Shown here: in pieces, positions 34,571-46,425 of the stretch
Layout of the letters: each line of letters starts with the position of its first letter
Position numbering within the stretch: position 1 is the stretch's first letter
Assembly (NCBI RefSeq): GCF_032884065.1
Contig: NC_088873.1
Span: 7,451,702 to 7,515,701 of the forward strand
Reading direction: 5' to 3'
DNA length: 64,000 nucleotides
Source: Artemia franciscana
Lineage: Eukaryota; Arthropoda; Branchiopoda; Anostraca; Artemiidae
Made by a program: the position numbers and the translations under genes
The notes under the pieces: model-generated
What the model was told of the DNA's origin: nothing
Databases searched by the model: none
The model's input: the letters and a program-made list of their open reading frames with translations, nothing else

Positions 34571-36349
34571 TTGTCAACTAATGCTGAAAATTCCATGTTA
34601 CACAAAATGGTATAAGCAATTTTTGAAGGTGGACAACCTCAACAGTTAGGAAAGAGTAACAATTTTTCTAAAAAAGATTTTTAAGATTTTCAAAACTTAA
34701 GCAAAATCTTGACATGTCTAACTTATTTCACTAAACATCCCCCCCCCTCTCCCTGATAAACACCAAAAAACTTTATACATAGAGGTACAGAATAGCAACA
34801 AACAAGAACAAGTTGGAAAGTAACCTGACAACTAGAAAAATATCACAGAAAATCACATGTGAGTAGGTTTTTAGTGCTATGATTTCTCAGTTATATTTGG
34901 TGAAGCTGAACTTTTGCAAACAGAAGGAAGAGAGAGAGTACATCTCAGAATAGTCATCTAGAATTTTGAGATTCAGTTATTTGTTGTTCTATGAATTTCT
35001 TTGTCTTAAGAACATCTGATATCTTAAAAATCATTTTGCAAGCCTAAATGTCAGCTGACCATGTTAAAGAGTTCATAGTGAATTCTCCAATGGACTAATG
35101 GGACTTACTTAGGGGGTTGGGAGGGGGACTATTTAAGAGAGGTTCCTGTAAATCTCCAGTCAAGGGTTTTGGACCATAATTGTTGCAATGGTACTTTTTT
35201 ATACTTTCATGCTTTTCCACTTAAGAAGTAGCACCCAAAGTACCGTTTTCAGTGCTATATGGCACTTATGGGTGTTAAAACTGATAGAAAGCACAGGGAT
35301 ATGAGCAATTGCTTTCAAATGAGCCATTGAACATATCTATAAAAAGTTCTGGTTGCCCAATAGCTCCAGCTTTTCCACTTGAGACATGGCACCAATAGTG
35401 CCATTTGACAATTGCACATGTTGGAATCTTTGAAAAAAACAGATATGAGAAATAGCTTTTATATGAGCTATTAAACATCTGTCTATGATGTTTTTGTAGT
35501 ACATTATCCCACCCCTTGAGAAATGGTACAAAAGGTGCTATTTTAGTGCCATGTGGCATTTGCTGATGGTGTAATTTATAAAAAGCTTGTAGATATGCAA
35601 AATTGCTTTGGACGAGTCATTAAATATCTCTCTATGATGTTATGGTGAACCACAAGTCCTGAAAAAAAAAAAAAAAATCAGGAGACAGATCAGTGCTACC
35701 CATGCAAAATTGATTTTACTTGTTGTTCAAGGTGGGGGGCTCTAATTTCTCTGTGTAAGGTTTTGGGTCTGACACTATTTTTGGAGGTTTTCAGGTTTTT
35801 TTTTTAAATCACCATAGATTTCTTTTCACAACAAACTTTTGCTTTTAAGATGAACCAAAATAATAGTTATTGTTCTTGAATCAGGGCTACGTGGCATTTT
35901 TTTTTCATTGGCAGTTTTTTTCTAAATGCATTTTGTAACTTTTGTTTGCTATGGGCTGTTGTTCACTCTTTACTAGGTTATGGCTACTGCTGCAACCATG
36001 ATATCATAATAACCCTTGTCCATTGGGCGTGAGAGGTCATGTAATCCCTAGATACATAGTTACTGGACCTTTTTGATGACTTGGATGCACTTAGCATCCT
36101 CTGATTTGGTTGAATACTCCATGAAACTTTCAATTTAATACCTTTAGCTGCTCCTGAGACACTGTTGATAAAGGCCTTTTGAGAACCAGCATGCAGAAAG
36201 CGCGTTTTGGCTGTTGAACACACCCCTCAGCATCTCCTGACAGTTTCACCTTATTCTTAAAACAGTGTCTTAAGCCTTTTTGGAGACTCGGGAGCAAACA
36301 TGCTTGCTTTCCCAAGAATGAACCCTCTATGTAGACAACTTGCATAATT
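34571..36349. repeat. Intergenic sequence with a tandem array of about 140 bp
   Basis: At about 35180-35660 three diverged units share GATATGAGCAATTGCTTTCA-like, ATGAGCCATTGAACAT-like and TCTCTATGATGTT-like blocks spaced about 140 bp apart. The rest (34571-35180 and 35660-36349) shows nothing recognisable. Confidence 0.5.
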
Positions 36350-36600
36350 TACAGTTCTTGCTCCAGGGGTTTTGAGGAATCTTGTCATCTCCAGAGGCAT
36401 ATTTGTTTGACCTGTTGACTATATTTAACAAATGAATATCTCGAAATTTTGATTGCATGGCTTTGGAGGAGGGCAGTTTAAAAGGATGTGGTGTGTGGGG
36501 GGGGGAGGCTGGATGGCCTCTGATCACTTTTGACTCTTAAAAATTACACTAGCTCTTTCAGTTTCCAATCGAATGAGTCCTCTCCATAGTTTATACAACC
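36350..36600 (-). mobile_element. Family A-related fragment, reversed
   Basis: On the minus strand it carries the same blocks as the 22830-24640 array (ATTGGAAACTGAAAGAGCTA, then a GATCAGAGGCCATCC-type block and a C run). It is a single diverged unit. Confidence 0.55.
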
Positions 36601-37189
36601 ACTCCTTCCATATGAAGTGGCTCTGAGAAAAAAAAAATATATACATTACAGCCTTATAAGCAATGCTAGAGTGTTATCTCTGGGAATTAAATTGTTAGAA
36701 TACAATTTAGATTTTAAAACAAAATTTTAATATTCAGTTAAGATATCTGACCTGATCCAGTTTTAAGCTAAATATTTTAACTATAGATGTAAAATCACTT
36801 AGGACTGCAAGTTTTGAGTAATTAAAAATTAACCAAAAGCAAAACAACTATTGGCCTTTTTGGGTCTTAGTTCCTGGCAAACCAGCATCTAAAAAAGGCT
36901 AGTTGAATTATTCTTATTTTTCTTTGTTGCACTGGAATCAGGTGAACGTGAGTGCCTTTTTCTTAGTAGCAAGCTACTATCCATATTCTTCTTTTTGGCA
37001 GTTCTAATTTGTCAGGTTTCTGTAGGTAGCAAATTACCTAGTATGATGATACTTTTTGGACTTAAAGATGCTATAGATAAAGTTTTAAGAGAAGAACAAT
37101 GCAGTTTTAGGTAGGGTATTTTCACTCTTAGACTAATAATTGAGAAGTGCCTGAGTCATCAGGCACCATTAGTCCTCAGTTTTATAGAT
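36601..37189. other. Intergenic, nothing recognised
   Basis: AT-rich sequence with no open frame or repeat that I can assign. Confidence 0.4.
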
Positions 37190-37640
37190 TACCAGCTGTT
37201 GGTGTGGTGCTTCACACCAAACCAACACCTAGTTGGTGGGGGCGCTTCGCGCCCCTCCCCAAGCCCCCCGCGCACGTAAGTCGTTAAGTGCCATATTAGT
37301 TATGCACCATTTTTAACTACGTAAAACTTGCAAATATCCATCCAAACATAAAATTTCTTTAAGATCTGATCAACCATTTGTAAGTTAAAAAAACTTCAAT
37401 TTTTCTATTTTTTTCCGAATTAACAGGCCTCCCACTCCCCCCCCCCAGATGGTCAAATCGAGAAAACGACTATTTCTAATTTAATCTGATCTGGTTCCCT
37501 GATAAGCCTGCCAAATTTCATTGTCCTAGCTTACCTGGAAGTGCCTAAAGTAGCAAAACTAGGACCAACAGACAGACCAACAGAATTTGCAATTGCTATA
37601 TGTCACTTGGTTAATACCAAGTGTCATAAAAACGGCAAAA
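37190..37640 (-). mobile_element. Family B head, reversed, joined to a GC-rich hairpin block
   Basis: Read minus from about 37630, ATGACACTTGGTATTAACCA opens a family B head (hairpin, then TTTTGCTACTTTAGGCACTT and the poly-G tract). After about 230 bases it departs from the 6905 copy and runs into GC-rich hairpins at 37197-37265, including GGGGGCGCTTCGCGCCCC and GGTGTGGTGCTTCACACC. The internal satellite is absent. Confidence 0.7.
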
Positions 37641-38253
37641 AGCTTTCTCCTATATTGCTCTTTCTCTCTGTCTATTTCTCTCATTATTGTACACCTTGGC
37701 TTTGCTAGTTCTCTCAGAGATTTTTTACTTACCATAGCAATGAAGCAAAATGTTGAGGAATTTTGGGTTATAAGGGATTGCTGAATTACAGATGTCATTA
37801 TTTGGACCTAAATATTGACTGTAATCGTTTTGATATTTAATTAGGCTGACTCTCCGTCTGTATTTATATCAGGCAATTATCCAAATAGGAAGCTAAAGAA
37901 CAAAAGAAAACCATCCTCATTTAATAATGTATAGTTTACTTTTGTTCCCGAAACTAAAGGGGGTGGGGATTTCGTAGTAGAAACAATGTTAAAGTGTCGC
38001 AAAAACACTGTTTGCAGGATCCAGGACACTTGGATGTTTGGAAGTTTTTTGAAAATATCATAGCAGCTTTAAAGTATTTATTTTATTTATTATTTTATTT
38101 TATGGTGTTATATGCCTGAAATAATATATGAAACATATTTTCTTTGGCTAAAGCGATTTCTATGCCCTTAATTATCTTGCTTTAGATGGTTGTGTTCTTG
38201 CTCGATAATGTTAATTTAACTTAACCAAATCTAATTTTCCTCTGAAAAAAAAA
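37641..38253. other. Intergenic, nothing recognised
   Basis: AT-rich sequence. The small frames at 37559-37798 on both strands overlap each other and the family B end. No motif is seen. Confidence 0.4.
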
Positions 38254-38335
38254 CGACGAGGATGGGATTCGAACCCACGCGTGCAGAGCACATTGGATTA
38301 GCAGTCCAACGCCTTAACCACTCGGCCACCTCGTC
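38254..38335 (-). tRNA. tRNA-Ser(GCU)
   Basis: The reverse complement folds as a complete class II tRNA. Acceptor stem GACGAGG pairs with CCTCGTC, with discriminator G. It has A box TGGCCGAGTGG, anticodon GCT at 38300-38302 (loop CTGCTAA), a serine-type variable arm and B box GGTTCGAATCC. A run of nine T follows the 3' end on the minus strand as a Pol III terminator. The match to eukaryotic tRNA-Ser(GCU) is essentially exact, so it looks functional. No intron. Confidence 0.96.
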
Positions 38336-39041
38336 TTGTTTGTCGCTCTGATTATATCGTTATTAGTTAAGATTATAAAACGTGAATTGTGTACTCAAAG
38401 GCGCCGGCAGAAAATTTTCCGGGGGTGGGCTGGGGGGGGGGGGGGGGCAAGCGCCAAAATATCAGGGATGGTTGGGTGACAGGGAATATATTTCAGGAAA
38501 TTTTTTGAAGTTTATTTCAAATACTTTCACGAAAAAACTCTCAAATAAAAAGAGCAATTAAATTGCATGCAAAATGAAACAAAATACAGTAAATTTTAAA
38601 CAACTAGGATTCCTGGTAAAGGGATCAATTTATTTCATCAGTCATATAATTAATTATTATCTATTTAATCTTAAAAGAAAACCAAACTCAAACCAAAATT
38701 ACAGAAAGATTAGTAGACTTGTCTTTATGCAATTTTCTACGCCGTAGAATAGTTTACAGAAGGAATAGAGATACTCAAAAATCATCCTGCCTGCATAGAT
38801 ACCACGTTTGGATTTTATAACGGCCATGTAAAATATACCTCTTTCAAAACAGGACAATCCCCCCCTCGAACTTAAATCCCTTATATATAATTCAGACATT
38901 AAAAAAAATAGAATAGCGGAAGAAAAACAAAATTTAAACTTACTACCCCGCTGTCAGATTAACCCTCTTTGTTTTTATCGTCCTTTTCAACTAAATAAAA
39001 TGAATAGTTTAGAAAAAAAAATTCGTCATAAGAGAATCTTA
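38336..39041. other. Intergenic, nothing recognised
   Basis: A G-run lies near 38432-38447. Otherwise the sequence is AT-rich with no supported feature. Confidence 0.4.
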
Positions 39042-39520
39042 TCAAATAGTTTGTGATAAAAAACTGGAAGTAAAAAGTAGCTTTGATCAATATTCACCAA
39101 AACTAAAATGGAATCCTCGTAGCAATTGCTACACCGGCAGTATTGTTTTTTTATGCTGATTCTAAATATATCAAATTCTTTCAGTTTGTTGTTACCCACC
39201 CAAAACCAAAAATCTGAGAAAATTTGCCTGATTTTTGAAAAAAGGGGAAACACCCCCCAAAAAGCAAGTGATCTTATTGAAAATCCCCATATTAGATACA
39301 TTTTATCAGAGAACCCTACCATAGAGGTTTAAGCTCCAATCTTCAAGGCATGGAATTTCTCTTTTTTTTTCAGAAGAAACATCGTTGATGGATGTTTATT
39401 TTTTTTCCCCAAGGGTAATTGTATCAAACAGAAGGTCCAAGATAATTGGGAGGGAGCTCATTCAAACCTAAATTTAAAGCAATTTTTTTAAGCGACCATG
39501 CATATTGGGTCAGGGGAGAG
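39042..39520 (+). mobile_element. Family A repeat, old copy lacking tail
   Basis: A decayed head (TCAAATAGTTTGTGATAAAA) is followed by the family body blocks (GAGAACCCTACCATAGAGGT, then GTAATTGTATCAAAC). Divergence is clearly higher than at 28883. Confidence 0.65.
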
Positions 39521-39654
39521 TCTTGTTTTTGCCATTTTAGGACACCAAACTGCGACTTTGCCCCGAAGAAGACGAATTTGAAATCAATTTAAAATTCTGA
39601 GAGCTAATTGATTTAAAAATATCAGTAACTATATTCCAGGCTTACCTGTTGCGA

Positions 39655-40140
39655 AAGAAGTAATGCCACACGGTGGCTTTATACCTATTGAAATTTTGAC
39701 AAAACAACATTTTACCTTAATTTTCAGTTACTAGTTGCTTTTTCTCTGCCTTTAGTTCTGAAAATGCAATTACTGTTATTTGAGTAGAATTTTGAGCCAT
39801 ATCAATGTTTTTTTCAAAATTTAGGAAATGTATTTGCATATCTTTAAAACCTTATAAAATGGAATTAAGCAAAGTTATGAAGCTGAAAACAATTTTGTTG
39901 TGCTTTAATTAAGCAGAAGACCTATTTTACAAGGTTTCACTTTTATAAGACACATATTTTTGAACGTCATCAAAATTCAGGGCCCTCTAGAGGGAGAAGG
40001 AGCAGATGTAGGTGCTTCAAAATACCTTCCCGGGACATACCTTAGTCTGTAGATTCATCCCTGTAAGTTTCATTTTCCTAACCTAAACCCTTTCTGAGAT
40101 AGCAAGAAGTCACTCAACTAGAATTTTACCTTGAATTCAA
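39655..40140 (+). mobile_element. One-armed copy of the 33.2-34.5 kb foldback family
   Basis: It aligns to the reverse complement of about 33485-34040: AACATTTTACCTTAATTTTC, AGTTATGAAGCTGAAAAC and AAACCCTTTCTGAGATAGCA. The other arm is missing. Confidence 0.75.
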
Positions 40141-41323
40141 CCAAGTTGATTCGCTTTATTTGCAATGAAATTTAGGCTACGTTTGGTGATTGTAATTGCG
40201 TATCAGCTACAATGAGAGGGGTGAGTAATTCTTTAGGTTAAGGATAGGGTAGATTCCTAAAAAGAACATTTTAATGGACAAACTGCTTACTCTTGAGGTT
40301 TCAGTGAAATGTTGAAAGAGGTAGGGCAGGAGTAGGAATGAATTAAATTGTTTCTCTATACAGCTATAATGTTACATCCCATATTCTACCGGCATAGAGG
40401 TGGAAAAGGCAGGTCAGGTCGTCATCAGCTCTTTTCTAGTTTTCAGGATTCAGGATTCTTCAGTTTTCAGGTTTCAGGATTTTCAGGATTCTTTTCAGTG
40501 TTGTTTTCTTTTTCTATTTGTATGAAGTACTCTAATTTGTTTAAAGAAATGTATGTAATATATTTATCGAGAAGAAAATCCTCTTGTAGAGGTTGTGATG
40601 GCTTCAGTTATACAGAAAATCAGAAGTCTCACAGAATTTCCATCCATACTAACAATAATACTCCTTTTCATCCGACCGAAATTCTTTAGTAGTTAACAAT
40701 TAACAAGGAATTTGTACTAAAGTTACTATTCACCGCTAATTTTTTAAGTATATTCAAATTTTATCCGAAATTGATGTTGGGAATTTAACGGGCCTGATGA
40801 ACGTGCAATTACTGGTTTACACTTTTCAAAAGCAATTAATCAGAGAGTTAAGGGGCCGGTACCTCAAATTATATCTTGGTTAGGCCTGAGTATGATTTGG
40901 AAAACAATCAGAAATGAAATAAAAATAGCTTTTCAAATGAAAGCATGGGACAGATTTGGAACATATTTGAACAGACTTGTCTTCATATGAAGGGGGCTGT
41001 CTCCTCCTTAGCTGCTAACTCTCTACTGTGAAGTTTGGCGTTTTTCAAATTTTTTGAGAAAATTTGCAATTGGAAAGATAAGATTTTTCCAAGCACTAAA
41101 AAACTTTTGTTTAATGAGCAAGGTGTTGGGAAGGGGACAGTCTTCCTTATATACAGAGTAATTTTTTTAAGTTCTAAACTTACTCCTTACTTTATTTTAA
41201 AACCTTTTCTATTTGTTTAATTATATATCTTGAAACTGTAAAGTTTTATGATTAAAATACTTTTGGTAACGCAGAAAAAATGATCAATATTTCAATGATC
41301 TCTGTTTGGATTTTGATGGGTAA
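40141..41323. other. Intergenic with simple repeat and degenerate family A tail
   Basis: At 40437-40500 a TTTCAGGATTC-type minisatellite is repeated about five times. At about 40985-41220 an old palindromic tail of family A is visible (GAAGGGGGCTGTCTCCTC, then GAAGGGGACAGTCTTCCTTA). No gene is present. Confidence 0.5.
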
Positions 41324-42700
41324 TCAAACAGTTCGTGGTAAAGAACTGTAAGGAATGACCTGGCTCAATAGTAACCGAAACTTAAAAAAAGCGGAATTTT
41401 AAAACCAATAGATATATCAATAGAATTGACTTAATATGGTTATTCCTAATATATAAGTTTCATTAAGTTTAGTCTTACCCATCAAAAGCTACAACCCTGA
41501 GAAAATCTGTCCGATTTTCGAAAAAAGGGAGAAAGACCCCCTCGAAGTCATAGAGTTTTAATGAAAATCGCATCATCGGATTCAGCGTATCAAACACCCT
41601 ACTGTAGAGGTTTCAAGCTCATATCTGCAAAAATGTAGAATTTTGTAATGTTTGCCAGAAGAAGATCACGGATGCGTGTTTATTTGTTTCTTTCTTCTTC
41701 TTTTTTCAGGGGTGATCATATCGACCCAGGGGCCTAAACGTCGAGAGAGCGCTCATTCTAACCGAAATGAAAAGTACTAGTGTCCTTTTCAAGTCACCAA
41801 AAAATGGAGGGCAACTAGGCCCCTCCCACGTCAATTTCCCAAAATCGTCCGATCAAAATTTTAAGATAGCTGTTTTCTTCAGCATATTTAAAAAGACAAA
41901 TAACTATGTCTTTAGAGATAAAATGACTCCCTACAGTCCCTGGGGATAGGTTTTAAGTTATAAAATTTACCCATTGTATTATTTGTTATTGCGAAGTATG
42001 CATACATTTTTCGGGTGGGGAGGAGAGAACGAATTTTCTGCTGGAAAGATTTTGCACAGGGGGGGGGAATTTTCCATCGAGAGGGAAATTTCCAGGGGGT
42101 GTACTTTTCTAGGGAAGTTTTACACTGGGTGTTTTTGCCAGAATTCTTATACAAAATTTCTTTATATGTCTTGCTCTCTCTTTACCGATTCAACTTTAGG
42201 CGTGGATATGTTAGGGATAATTGTCAGGGGGTAAATTTTCACCTGGATTCAATTTCCCAGAGGATTTTTCTTTGGAGAGGAGGATGTTTCCGTGGAGATG
42301 GAGCCAGGTATCCTGGCGTTGTCTAAAAAACGATCAGAAATTAAATCTAAAATAACAAGTCTTTTCAACTGAAAGTAAGGAGCAACATTAAAACTTAAAA
42401 CGAAAAAAATCGTTAAGTATATGTGGCGGGTTTCCCCCCCTCCTCAACTCCTTGCTCTTTACGCTAAAGTTTAAATTTTGTCCCAATTCTTTGCAAAGAA
42501 CTCTTGTAACGCAAGGGTCGTTTAATTAGAACAATAAATAACTTATTTAAAAGTGCCGAAAAACTGTAGCGTGAAGAGCGAGGTGTTGAGGAGGGGGGGG
42601 GGAACCGCTGTTTTTATACGTAATAATTTCTGTTCGTTTTAAGTTTTAATGTTGGTTCTTACTTTCAGTTGAAAAAACTTGTTTTTTTTTATTTAATGAA
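41324..42700 (+). mobile_element. Family A repeat, full-length copy with head and palindromic tail
   Basis: It starts TCAAACAGTTCGTGGTAAAG, the hairpin head with one stem change. The body runs through GGTGATCATATCGACCCAG and the GGAGGGCAACTAGGCCCCTC block. The tail is an inverted repeat at 42367-42670 (left AACTGAAAGTAAGGAGCAAC, right GTTGGTTCTTACTTTCAGTT) and ends in a T run. This copy defines the unit, about 1.38 kb. Open frames in it are not conserved in sister copies. Confidence 0.85.
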
Positions 42701-44289
42701 GCCTAGAGACAAACATTTTTCTAATGGCAATGGAAAAAGTATGTCAATTATAGTAAAGGTATATAAAAACGAAGAAAAGTAATTAATTATAAAAAATACA
42801 CAAAACAATACCCTACTTACAAAAACTAAGATATAAACTTCCAGCATTCAGTTGTTGAGCAATGCCGAAGCGTTGGACGGATATTTTTTAACAATATCGA
42901 CAGTTTTGAACTTGGTTATCAAACACCAAAATATTTAATGCCTTAAGACTCAATGGTTTATAAAAAAATATCGCATTATCAAAGTAGTTTGTTAAACGAA
43001 AAACAGTAAAACTAAAATTAAGAAAATTAAATAAAATGTTTTAATTCAATATTTTTAATCTAATTTTGAATGCAAAAAATAGTATATACGACGCCTTTAT
43101 TCTTCATAATTGTAAAAAGCTAAATCTTTTTCAAAGTGACACTTTGATAAATACAATCACCCATGGAAAAAAAATTATTATATAAAAAAAAGACGTATCG
43201 GTTCTAAGGGAAAATAAAAACTTCCCAGCATTCCGTTCGGGAGAAACATTTCTGATTGTAGTGGCTTCATATATAAGCTCACGGGTACTGTTCCAATGCA
43301 AGCAATAGTTGACGACATATTTTTACCGAAAATACCCCTTATTGAGTTGTTTTCCTTGTTTTTTCTATAATTATACGAACTTTCTTGTATACTAATAACG
43401 GCACTAATTACTAATAAATAAATACGCATTAGGGATCACTATAAAAAGCTGATTCTTTGACTGAATGTTATCAGTAGTTAGGCTCTTATACTTTCGTTAT
43501 TTATGAGGATTGTTATTTAGTTATTAGATTTTTTTTTGGCTCCAACAAAACCATATAGAAAAATTTTTTGTGGAAAACTGGAAAAGGGGTTACTCCAGTC
43601 ACAAATTAGAGCTTGTATTATCCTTATTAAGGGTAAAAATCTATTGGCAGGCACCCAGCAAGGGGCAGCACACATTTTCTCCATGGTTTTTCCCTATTCA
43701 GCTCTTTTTCCTTTGGTTTCCTTATAATTAATTTGTAGTCTCAAATTTCCAGGGGGGCCCATCCCCCCCTCCTGCCTATGCCGATGCTCAGAACCTAGTA
43801 TTATGAAAGAGGATTGGGAAGGGTGGTCTAGTTTTAAAAACTACCAGAGAAAGCTGAGTCTGATATGAAACTAGAGAGTTTAGAATTAGACAATTTAGAA
43901 GATGAGTAGAATAGTTTTAGGAAAATAGCTTGAGAAGCAGGCTAGCAGGAAACTTTGGTAAGTTTGTAGCCGACAACATAATTTAGCTAGGATGAATGTG
44001 AATGCATCATTTGATGTCTTTTTTTATCCTTTTTCATAATACAACACTTCTGGGGAAAAATTACATTTTGACCCTTAAAGGCTTCAAAATGTAAGAAAAA
44101 ATTGCCATTTGTAGCATATTCAGTAATTAACTTCCATGTAACCTTTAGTATAGCTGTTTGTGTCTCACAATATTTCTTCCTAGAGATCTGTTGGGTTACG
44201 ACTGATCTAATAATTTAAAGGATATGAAAGGTGTTCTTTAACATCTCCATTGGGGTCTAAAAAGTACATTTGGCCATATTAATATGGTT
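42701..44289. other. Intergenic, mostly unrecognised
   Basis: AT-rich sequence. About 44020-44140 carries a diverged scrap of the 33.2 kb foldback family (CAACACTTCTGGGG). No supported gene is present. Confidence 0.4.
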
Positions 44290-45640
44290 CAATCACCTCC
44301 TGGGGTCCCCAAAGTAAATAATCTTGGTTTGCAGACTTATCTTCCTATTCTTCCAAACTTTTTCCAACTGTGAAAAAACACCCTGAGCCTTGGTTTGTCT
44401 ACTTTCAACACCTTCACTGCTCCCACCGTATTTACTAATAATACTGCCAAGGTAAGTGAAACTACCCACCTGGTCAATCTCTTCGTTACCCAACGTCACC
44501 TTTTCAACTTCACTTATTCCTAGCCTTAGCGACTTAGTCTTCTTAGCATTAATTTTCAAACCTATTCTAGTACCCTAAACTCGCAAAACCTCTAAAACTT
44601 CATTCATTTTGCTCACGCTTTCATCTAAGATACTTAAATCATCAGCATAATCTAAGTCAAGAAGAGTTTTTTCTCTCCATTTAATTCCTGGTCTCCGATT
44701 GCCTTTCCTGTATCCTGAAGACAAAGTCCATCAAAATGATCCATGTAAATGGGGATAGAACACAACCCTGCTCAAATCCTGATTTAATACAAAACCAGCT
44801 GCTAACCTCATTTCCAACCTTAACCATGACAGTATTATTCTCGTACATAGCACTAATCTCTTTAATGTATTTGTCTGGTATATTATATAAGGATAAGACC
44901 TTTGCTAAAGCTCTTCTATCAAAAGAACCGAACGCTTGCTCATAATCTATAAAACTGAGGACCAAAGGTGTTTGACAACTAAGGCACTTCTCATTTATTA
45001 ACCTAAGAGTGAAAATTTGGTCGACACATCCTTTAACTTTCCTAAGACCACACTGTTCTTCTCTTACAACTTTGTCTACAGCATCTCTCAGTCTAATTAT
45101 TTAATGCCTCGATAATTGCCACACTCACTCTTATCACCTCTCTTATACAGTGGTTTAATTAAGGTTTTCCTAAGATCGTAAGGTACTTCCCCTTTTCCAA
45201 AAATCATAATCTTCAGTAGCTTATTTATAACCTCAGAGCCACCATATTTAAGAAACTCATTTACCACACTATCAGCACCTGGAGCCTTATTATTTTTTTA
45301 ATTTCTTTTTAGTACTGTCGCTAATTCTTCCTCACAAAACAAATCTTGCTTCACATCCAAGGTATCACAAACTTTTTCATTTTCCTCTATTCTTTTCCTG
45401 CAACTGTATTTCGGTTTAGGACATTTTCAAAATGTTCCGCCCATCTCTCTTTAACTTTTTCCTTGTCAATAATTGCAGCCCCGTTCCTGTCTTTAACTGG
45501 AACAAGTCCAGATTGACTACTCCCTCTCCATTTATTAACATGCCAGTACAATATTTTACTATTCATGTGCCCATATTCTGTAATGTAAATAACGAAAGGC
45601 ATTTTCACCGGTTTCATAATATCTAGGGGAGACAAACGTA
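44290..45640 (-). pseudogene. RTE-like LINE reverse transcriptase, multiply frameshifted
   Basis: Read from 45640 down, the pre-RT region (WAEHFENVLNR) is followed by the palm motif FIDYEQAFGSFDRRALAKVL (motif A, canonical FxDxxxAFDSxDR) and SGFEQGCVLSPFTW (motif B). Next come YADDLSIL (motif C, near 44645) and ISEVEKVTLGNEEIDQVGSF, then TYLGSIISK. The parts fall in different frames with stops between them, so it is inactive. The endonuclease is missing. It lies upstream of MRPL3 on the opposite strand. Confidence 0.85.
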
Positions 45641-45659
45641 AATTAACGTTAGCAAAGAA

Positions 45660-46331
45660 TGAGTACAAAAAAGAACAAAAGAGAACAAAACCGTAAGCTC
45701 AAAATGAACAAACTGGACCATCAAATGAGACAAGATGAAGAGAACGAGCTGAAATATGTAAATGTTTGACGGAAGATAATGAACAACCTAGACCATCAAG
45801 AGTGACAAGACCAATTCAAGCAACTAAGGCAAAAGGCACTAAAAATATCTGATGCAATGATAAACGCAAATAAAGATGATCTTTCAACAACTAATAACAT
45901 TAAATCAAAGAGTTTTATTTTATTTGTACTTTCCAAGACTATTCAAGACACATATAGTTTTAAATAAAGCGCCAATGATGCAGTAGGTTTTAGACTTTTA
46001 CAGTGAGAGAAGGAGGCTAAGATTTATTTATTCAATTATGGTAGTACCTATTGTATGTTTGTTTACTATGATTGCTTATTTAATTTCTGTTTGCTTTTGG
46101 TATCGTTTATAATAGTAATTTCTGGTCTTTTTAGTTTGAGTAATTTTAGGTTTCTATTTCTTCTTATCTTAAGTTTAATATGGCCTTTACTTTTCTTTAA
46201 AAAACTTTTTTTTCGGAATTTTTTTAAATTAATCTGAAAACGCCAAACAAAAACGTGGCTTCAGACATAATTGGGATACCACTAATACTTAAAAATACCT
46301 ATTCTTATAATTGCTTACTTTTTGTTTATAG
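45660..46331. other. Upstream region or intron of MRPL3 with a dispersed repeat
   Basis: About 45680-45905 shares blocks with 63390-63560: GAACAACCTAGACCATCAA and CAAGCAACTAAGGCAAA-like text, so it is a two-copy dispersed repeat. The rest is T-rich. No convincing MRPL3 first exon or promoter is visible. Confidence 0.5.
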
Positions 46332-46425
46332 AACCCTGGGAACATGGATACAGACCAGAGAAATGTCTCGTGTAAAAAGAAGGCTAACACATCCTTTTGC
46401 AGAATATTTGAAGAAAACTAGGACG
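46332..46425 (+). CDS. MRPL3: MRPL3 (mitochondrial uL3m) exon near the N-terminus
   Basis: MRPL3 is the uL3 protein of the mitochondrial large ribosomal subunit, near the peptidyl-transferase centre. This is the first coding exon I can support. Acceptor TTTATAG is followed by one base that completes a split codon, then TLGTWIQTREMSRVKRRLTH and PFAEYLKKTRT before donor GTATGT, phase 0. The basic KRRLTHPFAEYLKKTR stretch fits the segment after the mitochondrial presequence. An upstream exon with the start Met is implied by the split codon, unless translation starts at the internal Met of REMS. This is the least certain MRPL3 exon. Confidence 0.7.

Noticed and set aside
41974..42326. Open frames of 80-103 codons on both strands
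   Set aside because: They lie inside a family A repeat, overlap one another, and are not conserved in sister copies.
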